From Clostridiales bacterium (GTDB lineage Bacteria; Bacillota; Clostridia; Oscillospirales; Acutalibacteraceae), in the NCBI GenBank assembly GCA_019416395.1, contig DXXH01000051.1, positions 1-19,196 on the forward strand: a stretch of DNA of 19,196 bases. Direction: 5' to 3'. Below the pieces are notes generated by a model. The model ran no database searches. It was not told where the DNA came from and saw only the letters and a program-made list of their open reading frames with translations. This document shows, one piece after another, positions 7,273 through 13,779 of this stretch. The position numbers and the translations under genes are program-made. Position 1 is the stretch's first letter, and every line of letters begins with the position of its first letter.

Positions 7273-8250
7273 TCAAAACAGGAGATCGTAGTTGACGGTG
7301 GAGCAGAATAGGCGCCGGATTTCTTTGGGGTCGTTTGTCTGACCCAGTACCCACATGAGCTTTGTCACCGTGGATTCCAAGGTCATGTCGTAGGTTTCCA
7401 GTAGGCGGTACCGCTCCTTGACCCGGTGGCCCACCTGATAGACAGAAAGATCACTGCCTTCCTGAGGGACCTGGGTGGCCATGATCACGGTTTTTCCTTG
7501 GCGAATCAGCTTGTCCAGCTCGTCCAGGTACAGGTCGGGAATGCCGCCCATGCCGTAGCTCTCAATAATCAGGCCGTCGCAAAGCTGGCCGGCAGCGGCG
7601 AAAGCGGCAGGGTCCATGCCGGGGGTCAGCTTCAACAGGAAGACCCGGGTATTCAGCTTGTGGTAGAATTGGGGCTGTTGGGATTCCGTCCAAGGGATAT
7701 ACCGGACCACCCGGCTTTCGTGGACGGAAGCCAGATCGGGGAAATTCAGACTGGTAAAGGCGTTGTAGCTTTTTGTCCGGGATTTCCGGGCCCGTGTCCC
7801 GGCGATGACGTGGCTGCCGAACACGATGCACACGCCGCTTTCCCCGGAACAGGCGAACCGCAGGCTGTCCATCAAATTGGTTTTGGCGTCGGTGGTGTCC
7901 TCGTCGATGGAGCGCTGTGCCCCGGTGAGCACAATGGGCTTCCGGGTGTGCTGGATCAGATAGGACAGGGCCGCCGCGGTGTAGGCCAAGGTGTCCGTGC
8001 CATGGCAAATCACAAATCCGTCGTAACGGTCATAGTTTTCCTCGATCAGCTGGGATAACAGCAGCCAGTGTTCCGGGCGGATATTGGTGCTGTCCAGATT
8101 GATGGGCTGAACCGTGTCGATATGGCAGAGGGATGCGGCGTCGGGAATATAGCTTAAAAGCTCCTCAGGAGTGAGCTGAGGGGCCAGGCCTTCCGCTGTT
8201 TTCCGGGAAGCGATGGTCCCGCCTGTGGCAATGAGTAAAATATGTTTCAT
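7273..8250 (-). CDS. ansA: L-asparaginase, type I-like (cytoplasmic)
   Basis: It hydrolyses L-asparagine to aspartate and ammonia. The 325-residue protein has both asparaginase signatures: IATGGTIAS, whose second threonine T12 aligns with the nucleophile, and GFVICHGTDTLAYT (T85, D86). TKSYNAF supplies K160, completing the second catalytic triad. There is no signal peptide, which fits the cytoplasmic type I enzyme rather than the periplasmic or secreted type II. AGGAG lies 6 nt before the ATG at 8250. It sits between the pfl operon terminator and the importer genes, with its own TATAAT box and a foldable leader of about 120 nt. Its link to the importer is by proximity only. Glutaminase side activity is known in the family and cannot be excluded. 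Confidence 0.94.
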   Translation of the reverse strand: MKHILLIATGGTIASRKTAEGLAPQLTPEELLSYIPDAASLCHIDTVQPINLDSTNIRPEHWLLLSQLIEENYDRYDGFVICHGTDTLAYTAAALSYLIQHTRKPIVLTGAQRSIDEDTTDAKTNLMDSLRFACSGESGVCIVFGSHVIAGTRARKSRTKSYNAFTSLNFPDLASVHESRVVRYIPWTESQQPQFYHKLNTRVFLLKLTPGMDPAAFAAAGQLCDGLIIESYGMGGIPDLYLDELDKLIRQGKTVIMATQVPQEGSDLSVYQVGHRVKERYRLLETYDMTLESTVTKLMWVLGQTNDPKEIRRLFCSTVNYDLLF

Positions 8251-8273
8251 GAAATGCTCCTATATCACAAACA

Positions 8274-8359
8274 GTCCTGGGAAGGTGACAGGGGCCAATA
8301 AGCTCTCTTCCGGTTTTTCTCTGGAAGGGGGACTTTTCAGCGGCCCCAAAGGCCAGGAC
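8274..8359 (-). promoter_or_regulatory. Candidate structured leader RNA of the asparaginase gene
   Basis: Between the predicted transcription start (near 8373) and the ribosome binding site, three nested inverted repeats can form one elongated stem. They are 8274-8280 with 8353-8359 (GTCCTGG/CCAGGAC), 8291-8296 with 8342-8347 (GGGGCC/GGCCCC) and 8307-8311 with 8323-8327 (CTTCC/GGAAG). It matches no riboswitch class I recognise, and no terminator is embedded. Three nested pairings suggest structure but could arise by chance. Confidence 0.35.
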
Positions 8360-8379
8360 GGATTTTTCGTTCTCCGGGT

Positions 8380-8408
8380 ATTATACCCCAAATCCCCTCT
8401 GGGGAAAA
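8380..8408 (-). promoter_or_regulatory. Predicted ansA promoter
   Basis: A perfect TATAAT (8385-8380 on minus) has a weak -35 (TTTTCC, 8408-8403) 17 nt upstream. The -10 is embedded in a small dyad, GGGTA-TTA-TACCC on plus (8377-8389), which could let a repressor cover it. Confidence 0.5.
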
Positions 8409-8420
8409 GGGCGGGCAAAG

Positions 8421-8448
8421 AAAAAAGGCCCGGAATTTCCGGGCCTTT
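8421..8448 (-). terminator. Intrinsic terminator of the pflB-pflA operon
   Basis: On minus, AAAGGCCCGG (8448-8439) pairs with CCGGGCCTTT, leaving a 5-nt loop, and a T-tract (to 8421) follows. It lies about 80 nt past the pflA stop. Confidence 0.92.
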
Positions 8449-8530
8449 CACGCTGCGCAGCAGCGCCGTGGGTTCTTGTTCAGTTTCAAAGGGGAAAACC
8501 GAGGAAACAGAACCTGGAAAAGACGGGACG

Positions 8531-9229
8531 TTACAGGTTTTCCACCAGTTCTTCCAAACGGCGGTCGTCCATGTTGGGCGTGCCGTCCAAGGGGAAGGGG
8601 ATCCCCAGAGCCTGGTACTTTTCCAGGCACAGGTTGTGGAAGGGCAGCCATTCGATTTTCTCCAGATTGGGGAAGGATTCCGCCAAGGTTTTGATGGCCC
8701 TCATGTCTTCCAGAGAGTCGTTCAGCCCAGGCACCACCACATGCCGTACCCAGAGGGGCACCTGCTTTTCCGTAACCAGCCGGTAAAAAGCCAAAATTTT
8801 ATCCATGTCGCCTTTGCAATAGGTTTTGTATTCCTCTTTTGTGGCGAATTTCAAATCCCCCAGCACCAGGTCGGTGTGTTCCAGCACCCGCCGGGCCTGT
8901 TCCAAATCCCCCACCCCGGAAGTGTCCAGGGCAGTGTGGATCCCTTCTTGATGAAGCAGGCGGAACAGTTCTTCCACAAAGTTCCCTTGGGCCAAAGGTT
9001 CCCCGCCGGAGACGGTGACTCCGCCCTTTGTGCCGAAATAGGGTTTAAAGCGGCAGATTTCCCGGACAAGGTCTTCCGCCTCTTGTTCTTTGCCGCCGGA
9101 AAATTCCCAGGTGTCCGGGTTGTGGCAGTAAGCGCAGCGCAGGGGGCAGCCCTGCAAAAACACTACATACCGCACCCCGGGGCCGTCTACCGCCCCCAGG
9201 GACTGGACGGAATGCACCCGGCCCTTCAC
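8531..9229 (-). CDS. pflA: Pyruvate formate-lyase activating enzyme (radical SAM)
   Basis: It generates the glycyl radical on PflB using S-adenosylmethionine and a [4Fe-4S] cluster. The 232-residue protein starts MKGRVHSVQSLGAVDGPGVR, typical of PflA. It has the radical SAM motif C28-x3-C32-x2-C35 (GCPLRCAYCHNPD) and the SAM-contact motif GGVTVSGGEPLAQ. The length fits a short PflA with no inserted ferredoxin domain. Translation starts at GTG (9229), which overlaps the pflB TGA as GTGA. I see no Shine-Dalgarno sequence in front of it, so it probably depends on reinitiation by ribosomes ending pflB, which would keep activase level tied to and below the enzyme (inference). Confidence 0.96.
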   Translation of the reverse strand: MKGRVHSVQSLGAVDGPGVRYVVFLQGCPLRCAYCHNPDTWEFSGGKEQEAEDLVREICRFKPYFGTKGGVTVSGGEPLAQGNFVEELFRLLHQEGIHTALDTSGVGDLEQARRVLEHTDLVLGDLKFATKEEYKTYCKGDMDKILAFYRLVTEKQVPLWVRHVVVPGLNDSLEDMRAIKTLAESFPNLEKIEWLPFHNLCLEKYQALGIPFPLDGTPNMDDRRLEELVENL

Positions 9230-11460
9230 AGGGAAACGTGGAACGTCCGGGAGATGACTTCCCGCTGCTGCTCCCGGGAGAGCTTGTAGAAGTTCACAGC
9301 GTAGCCGGACACCCGAATGGTCAGGCTGGGGTATTTCTCGGGGTGGTTGTAGGCGTCGATCAGGGTCTCCCGGTTGAGCACGTTCACGTTCAGATGGTGA
9401 GCGTTCTGGGCGAAGTAGCCGGTGAGAATGGACACCAGATTGTCGATCCGCTCCGTTTCCGACTTGCCCAAAGCCTGAGGAGTGATGGAGAAGGTGTTAG
9501 AAATGCCGTCCCGGCAGTAGTCATAGGAGAGCTTGGCCACCGAGTTCAGGGACGCCAGCGCGCCAGAGGTGTCCCGGCCGGACATGGGATTGGCGCCGGG
9601 GGCCAAAGGCTCGCCGTGCTTCCGGCCGTCGGGAGTGTTGCCGGTCTTTTTGCCGTACATCACGTTGGAAGTGATGGTGAGAATGCTCAGGGTGTGCTTT
9701 GCCTGGCGGTAGAGGCTGTACTGGCACAGGGCGTGGTAGAACTTCTCCGCCTGCTCGCAGGCGATCTGGTCCACCCGGTCGTCGTTGTTGCCGAATTTGG
9801 GGAAATCGCCCTCCGTCTCGAAATCGGTGACCAGGCCGGTTTCCGGGTCACGGATGCACTTGACCTTGGCGTATTTCACTGCGGAGAGGGAGTCGGCCAT
9901 GCAGCTCATGCCGGCGATGCCGAAAGCCATCAGCCGCCGCACCGTGCTGTCGTGAAGGGCCATCTGGCTCTTTTCGTAGGCGTACTTGTCGTGCATATAG
10001 TGAATGATGTTCATGGCGTTGACGTAGGTCTTGGCCAGCCAGGGACGGTAGAAATCGATCCGCTCGATCAAGGCGTCATAGTCCAGGTATTCCTCGTTCC
10101 ACACAGGCATCTTGGGGCCTACCTGGTCGCCTTTCAGCTCGTCCCGGCCGCCGTTGATGGCCAGCAGCACCAGCTTGGCCAGATTGGCCCGGGCGCCGAA
10201 GAACTGCATATCCTTGCCCACGCGCATGGCGGAAACGCAGCAGGCGATGGCGTAGTCGTCTCCGTACACAGGGCGCATCACGTCGTCGTTCTCATACTGG
10301 AGAGCGTCGGTGTCGCAGGAAACCTTGGCGGTGAAACGCTTCCAGTTTTCCGGCAGATGGGCGCTCCACAGCACAGTCAGGTTGGGTTCGGGAGCGGGCC
10401 CCAGGTTGTACAGGGTGTTGAGCATGCGGAAGCAGGACTTGGTCACCAGGGGCCGGCCGTCCTCGCCCATGCCGCCCACGCTTTCGGTGATCCACATGGG
10501 GTCGCCGCCGAACAGCTCGTTGTATTCGGGAGTGCGCAGGTGACGAGCCATGCGCAGTTTCAGCACAAAGTCGTCGAAGATCTCCTGAGCCTGCTCCTCG
10601 GTGAGGATTCCGGCTTGCAGGTCGCGCTCGAAGTAAATGTCCAGGAAGGTGGAAACACGGCCCAAGCTCATGGCGGCGCCGTTTTGCTCCTTGATGGCGG
10701 CCAGGTAGCCGAAATACAGCCACTGGACAGCTTCCTTGGCGTTCTTGGCAGGGCCGGAGATGTCAAAGCCGTACATCTGGGCCATGGTCTTCATGTCCTC
10801 AAGGGCCTGGATCTGGTCGTGGAGCTCTTCCGCCGCCCGGATGGAGGGGGAGCTCATCACGCAGTCGCCCAAGGCGATCTTGTCGGCCTTCTTCTGCTCG
10901 ATCAGACGGTCCACGCCGTACAGGGCCACCCGGCGGTAATCGCCGATGATCCGGCCACGGCCGTAAGCGTCGGGCAGGCCGGTGATCAGTCCCACATGGC
11001 GGGCTGCCTTGATCTCCGGAGTGTAGGCGGAGAAAACGCCGTCGTTGTGGGTCTTGTGGTATTTGAACTCCTCTTCGATTTTAGGGGAGACTTCATAGCC
11101 ATAAGCTTTGCAGGCGGAGCGCACCATGCGCATGCCGCCGAAAGGATTGCAGGCCCGCTTCAAAGGCTCGTCGGTCTGCAAGCCCACGATAATATCTTTG
11201 TCCTTGTCCAGGTAGCCGGGGCCGAAAGAGGTGACGGTGATCACCGTATCCGTATCCACTTTCAGGGCGCCGCCATTTTGATGCTCCTGGCGGAGAAGTT
11301 CCTCAAATTTTTCCCGTACCGCCAAAGTACGGGGGGTGGGGCCGGCCAGGAAACTGCCGTCGCCGCCATAGGGGGTGTAATTCTTCTGAATAAAATTGCG
11401 GACATCGATTTCATCTTCCCAAAGCCCGCCGGTAAAACCATTCCATTCTTGCCGCTTCAT
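9226..11460 (-). CDS. pflB: Formate C-acetyltransferase (pyruvate formate-lyase)
   Basis: It converts pyruvate and CoA to acetyl-CoA and formate under anaerobic conditions using a protein radical. The 744-residue protein has the active-site cysteine pair C407-C408 (AIACCVSAMRVG) and the C-terminal glycyl radical loop RVSGYAVNFY with G719, 25 residues from the end. Length and motifs match true PflB rather than glycerol, choline or phenylacetate-type glycyl radical enzymes, supported by WNGFTGGLWEDEIDVRNFI at the N-terminus and the adjacent activase. GGAAGG lies 6 nt before the ATG at 11460. The leader carries a ZTP riboswitch and terminator, so transcription should respond to one-carbon folate status. 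Formate is a precursor of 10-formyl-tetrahydrofolate in many clostridia, which makes the control physiologically sensible. Confidence 0.97.
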   Translation of the reverse strand: MKRQEWNGFTGGLWEDEIDVRNFIQKNYTPYGGDGSFLAGPTPRTLAVREKFEELLRQEHQNGGALKVDTDTVITVTSFGPGYLDKDKDIIVGLQTDEPLKRACNPFGGMRMVRSACKAYGYEVSPKIEEEFKYHKTHNDGVFSAYTPEIKAARHVGLITGLPDAYGRGRIIGDYRRVALYGVDRLIEQKKADKIALGDCVMSSPSIRAAEELHDQIQALEDMKTMAQMYGFDISGPAKNAKEAVQWLYFGYLAAIKEQNGAAMSLGRVSTFLDIYFERDLQAGILTEEQAQEIFDDFVLKLRMARHLRTPEYNELFGGDPMWITESVGGMGEDGRPLVTKSCFRMLNTLYNLGPAPEPNLTVLWSAHLPENWKRFTAKVSCDTDALQYENDDVMRPVYGDDYAIACCVSAMRVGKDMQFFGARANLAKLVLLAINGGRDELKGDQVGPKMPVWNEEYLDYDALIERIDFYRPWLAKTYVNAMNIIHYMHDKYAYEKSQMALHDSTVRRLMAFGIAGMSCMADSLSAVKYAKVKCIRDPETGLVTDFETEGDFPKFGNNDDRVDQIACEQAEKFYHALCQYSLYRQAKHTLSILTITSNVMYGKKTGNTPDGRKHGEPLAPGANPMSGRDTSGALASLNSVAKLSYDYCRDGISNTFSITPQALGKSETERIDNLVSILTGYFAQNAHHLNVNVLNRETLIDAYNHPEKYPSLTIRVSGYAVNFYKLSREQQREVISRTFHVSL

Positions 11461-11541
11461 GGGGTACCTTCCTTTCTAAAAACAAAACACAGGGTGTAAC
11501 GAAAACCTTACAGTTTGTGGAAGCCGCCAGCTGATAGCCAC

Positions 11542-11575
11542 AAAAAAAGGGCAGTATCGCATGGCGACACTGCCC
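11542..11575 (-). terminator. Intrinsic terminator of the ZTP riboswitch expression platform
   Basis: On minus, GGGCAGTGTCGC (11575-11564) pairs with GCGATACTGCCC (11560-11549): 12 bp with one G-U and a 3-nt loop, followed by T7 (11548-11542). Its first bases, GGGCA, are also the last conserved bases of the aptamer, so ligand-bound aptamer and terminator compete. Confidence 0.93.
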
Positions 11576-11650
11576 AGACGGTCGGCAAAAAAGGCGAACT
11601 CCCTGCTCCCCTGTGGTAAAATCCACATCAGCCCGTCAGTCGCAGGGGCC
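11571..11650 (-). promoter_or_regulatory. ZTP (pfl motif) riboswitch aptamer controlling pflB-pflA
   Basis: The minus-strand RNA carries the parts of the ZTP/ZMP aptamer in order. P1 is CCCTGC (11647-11642) with GCAGGG (11606-11601). The conserved GACTGACGG lies at 11641-11633. A hairpin GTGG/CCAC (11626-11623 with 11616-11613) follows, then the conserved GGGGAGC (11611-11605). After a linker comes the 3' domain GCCGACCGTCTGGGCA (11586-11571). GACGG (11637-11633) can pair with CCGTC (11581-11577) as the family's pseudoknot. The class normally senses the purine intermediate ZMP/ZTP and turns expression on. Here, ligand binding would hold the 3' domain and block the adjoining terminator, giving antitermination (inference). 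Recognition is by eye from conserved blocks, and I regard it as secure. Confidence 0.92.
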
Positions 11651-11659
11651 TGTGCATTT

Positions 11660-11688
11660 ATGATACCAGACAGGAAGGGAAAATGCAA
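11660..11688 (-). promoter_or_regulatory. Predicted promoter of the riboswitch-pflBA transcript
   Basis: On minus, TTGCAT (11688-11683), 17 nt, then TATCAT (11665-11660), with TGG directly before it as an extended -10. The predicted start near 11653 lies just in front of aptamer helix P1, which supports both calls. Confidence 0.6.
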
Positions 11689-11778
11689 CAGTCAAAATTG
11701 AGAATTTCTTTTATTTTCGCAAAACGCACAAAATGTGTTTCCTGTCCTTCCGGTTTTACTTTTCAAAATACCGGGGGT

Positions 11779-11821
11779 CGCTGCCGTACTCCAAAAGGAG
11801 TTTCCGGCGCCGGGGGCAGCG
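11779..11821. repeat. GC-rich nested inverted repeats in the pflB-exporter gap
   Basis: CGCTGCC (11779-11785) pairs with GGCAGCG (11815-11821). It encloses ACTCC-AAAA-GGAGT (11788-11801) and a perfect 10-nt palindrome CCGGCGCCGG (11804-11813). No T-run or gene is attached. In this 578-nt gap (11461-12039) I see the riboswitch, two promoters, this element and the palindrome at 11888, but no convincing coding region. Confidence 0.4.
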
Positions 11822-11887
11822 CCAAGCGGGGATGGGGGCTCAGGAACTGTTTTGTTCCATTCCCTTGGGGCAATGGGGCTGGTCTTT

Positions 11888-11906
11888 GGAAAACAGGCTG
11901 TTTTCC
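11888..11906. promoter_or_regulatory. Perfect 19-bp odd palindrome upstream of the ABC exporter (candidate operator)
   Basis: GGAAAACAG-G-CTGTTTTCC is an exact 9-bp inverted repeat around one base; two further pairs (TT/AA) follow after one mismatch. The 1-nt centre rules out a hairpin over the full length, so a dimeric DNA-binding protein is the likelier reader. It lies about 95 bp upstream of the exporter -10. No regulator gene adjoins it. Confidence 0.45.
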
Positions 11907-11998
11907 CAACCGTCTTTATAGGGATAGGCCCCCTTTTTTGAGGCCATGAAAAGGGGAAATTATTCTTTGTCCCATGACTTTTACCTACCGGCTTTTTA

Positions 11999-12007
11999 TG
12001 ATATACT
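11999..12007 (+). promoter_or_regulatory. Predicted extended -10 promoter of the ABC exporter operon
   Basis: TGATATACT (11999-12007) is an extended -10 with TATACT. No good -35 lies 17 nt upstream (TTTTAC). The start would be near 12014, giving a leader of about 25 nt. Confidence 0.5.
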
Positions 12008-12039
12008 AAATCTATCTATGACCTGAAAGGACGATTTGT

Positions 12040-13779
12040 GTGAAACAGCTCTTCGCCTACATGAAAGCTTACAAAAAGGAATGTATTCTGGGGCCACTGT
12101 TCAAATTGTTGGAAGCCTCGTTTGAGCTGATGGTGCCGTTGGTCATGGCCGCCGTCATCGACGTGGGTATCGCCAACGGGGACCGGGGCTACATTGGACG
12201 CATGTGCCTGGTGATGGCAGCCCTGGGCGTGATCGGTCTGGTGTGTTCCATCACCGCCCAGTATTTTGCCGCCAAAGCGTCGGTGGGCATTGCCGCCGAG
12301 CTGCGGCACAACCTGTTCGCCCATATCCAGGAACTGAGCTTCTCCGAAATGGACGTTATGGGTACTTCCACCTTGATCACCCGCATGACCAGCGACATCA
12401 ACCAGGTGCAGAACGGGTTGAATCTGGCCCTGCGGCTGCTTTTGCGGTCGCCCTTCGTGGTGTTTGGCGCCATGGTCATGGCCTTTACCATCGACGTGCC
12501 GGCGGCGCTTGTCTTCGTGGTGACCATTCCCTTGCTGGCGGTGGTGGTGTTCGGCGTGATGCTGTGGACCATGCCCCGGTATAAGCAGGTGCAGGCCGGA
12601 CTGGACAAGGTCCTGAGCGCCACCCGGGAAAACCTCACCGGCGTGCGGGTGATTCGGGCTTTTGGCCGGGAAGAAGCGGAAACCCAAGCCTTCCAGACGG
12701 AAAACAACGCCCTGACCCGGCTGCAAGTCCATGTGGGCCGGGTGTCCGCCCTTATGAACCCGGTCACCTACGTGATTATCAACCTGGCTGCCGTGGTGCT
12801 GATCTGGGTAGGTGCTGTCCGGGTGGATACGGGCATCATCACCCAGGGCGCTGTGGTGGCGCTGCTCAACTATATGTCCCAGATTCTGGTGGAGCTGATC
12901 AAGCTGGCCAATCTGATTATCAACATCACCAAAGCCCTGGCCTGCGCCAACCGGGTGCAAGCCGTGCTGGATACGGAATCCTCTATGAATTCTCCCCGGG
13001 CCTTGGCCGGGAAGGTGGAAAACCAGGACCGGGTCACCTTCCAGAACGTGGGGCTGACCTATAAGGGCGCCGGCGATTCCTCTCTGGCGGGGCTTACCTT
13101 CTCCGTCAAGCCTGGGGAAACGGTGGGGGTGATCGGCGGTACCGGCAGCGGCAAATCCTCGCTGGTGAATATGATCCCCCGGTTTTACGACGCCACCCAG
13201 GGGGCTGTGCTGGTAGACGGCCGAAATGTCCGGGAGTATCCTCTGTCGGATCTGCGGGCCAAAGTGGGGGTAGTGCCCCAGAAGGCCATGCTCTTTACCG
13301 GCACCATACGGGAGAACTTGAAATGGGGCAAACCGGACGCCACCGAGGAAGAGCTTTGGCAGGCGCTGGAAACGGCCCAGGCCAAAGATTTCGTGGAAGA
13401 AAAGCCCGGCAGGCTGGACGAGCCAGTGGCCCAGGGGGGCAAGAACTTCTCTGGCGGCCAGCGCCAGCGGCTGACCATTGCCCGGGCCCTGGTGCGGAAG
13501 CCGGAGATCCTGATCCTGGACGACAGCGCCAGCGCTTTGGACTTTGCCACAGACGCCCGTCTGCGGAAAGCCATACGGGAGATGGAAGGCGGGCCCACCG
13601 TGTTTATCGTGAGCCAGCGTGCTTCGTCCATCCGGTACGCGGATAAGATCATCGTGCTGGACGACGGAGAAGCAGTGGGGATCGGCACCCACGAGGAATT
13701 ATTGGAATCCTGTCAGGTGTACCGGGAGATTTTTGAGTCCCAGTTCCAGCAGGGTGAAGGAAAGGGGGAATCCGCATGA
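12040..13779 (+). CDS. ABC exporter half-transporter with a degenerate ATP site (subunit 1 of a heterodimer)
   Basis: The 579-residue protein has an N-terminal membrane domain (about six helices, residues 15-310) fused to an ATPase domain (about 330-570), the type IV exporter layout. It has Walker A GGTGSGKS (366-373) and an intact signature FSGGQ (470-474). But the Walker B is LILDDS with D495 where the catalytic glutamate should be, and the H-loop histidine is replaced by Q526 (IVSQRASS). These changes mark the non-hydrolysing site of heterodimeric exporters such as TM287/288, BmrCD and LmrCD. Translation starts at GTG (12040), 8 nt after AAAGGA. It overlaps the next gene by ATGA. The substrate is unknown; relatives move drugs, lipids or peptides. 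No peptidase domain or nearby peptide gene is seen. Confidence 0.94.
   Translation: MKQLFAYMKAYKKECILGPLFKLLEASFELMVPLVMAAVIDVGIANGDRGYIGRMCLVMAALGVIGLVCSITAQYFAAKASVGIAAELRHNLFAHIQELSFSEMDVMGTSTLITRMTSDINQVQNGLNLALRLLLRSPFVVFGAMVMAFTIDVPAALVFVVTIPLLAVVVFGVMLWTMPRYKQVQAGLDKVLSATRENLTGVRVIRAFGREEAETQAFQTENNALTRLQVHVGRVSALMNPVTYVIINLAAVVLIWVGAVRVDTGIITQGAVVALLNYMSQILVELIKLANLIINITKALACANRVQAVLDTESSMNSPRALAGKVENQDRVTFQNVGLTYKGAGDSSLAGLTFSVKPGETVGVIGGTGSGKSSLVNMIPRFYDATQGAVLVDGRNVREYPLSDLRAKVGVVPQKAMLFTGTIRENLKWGKPDATEEELWQALETAQAKDFVEEKPGRLDEPVAQGGKNFSGGQRQRLTIARALVRKPEILILDDSASALDFATDARLRKAIREMEGGPTVFIVSQRASSIRYADKIIVLDDGEAVGIGTHEELLESCQVYREIFESQFQQGEGKGESA

Noticed and set aside
9238..11499. 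Open frame of about 750 codons on plus opposite pflB
   Set aside because: It mirrors pflB codons, has no domain signature and has no ribosome binding site; pflB is certain.
11683..11949. Small plus-strand open frame (88 codons) in the pflB-exporter gap
   Set aside because: It starts over the pflB promoter, has no ribosome binding site, and its composition looks random (many Gly, Arg, Pro).
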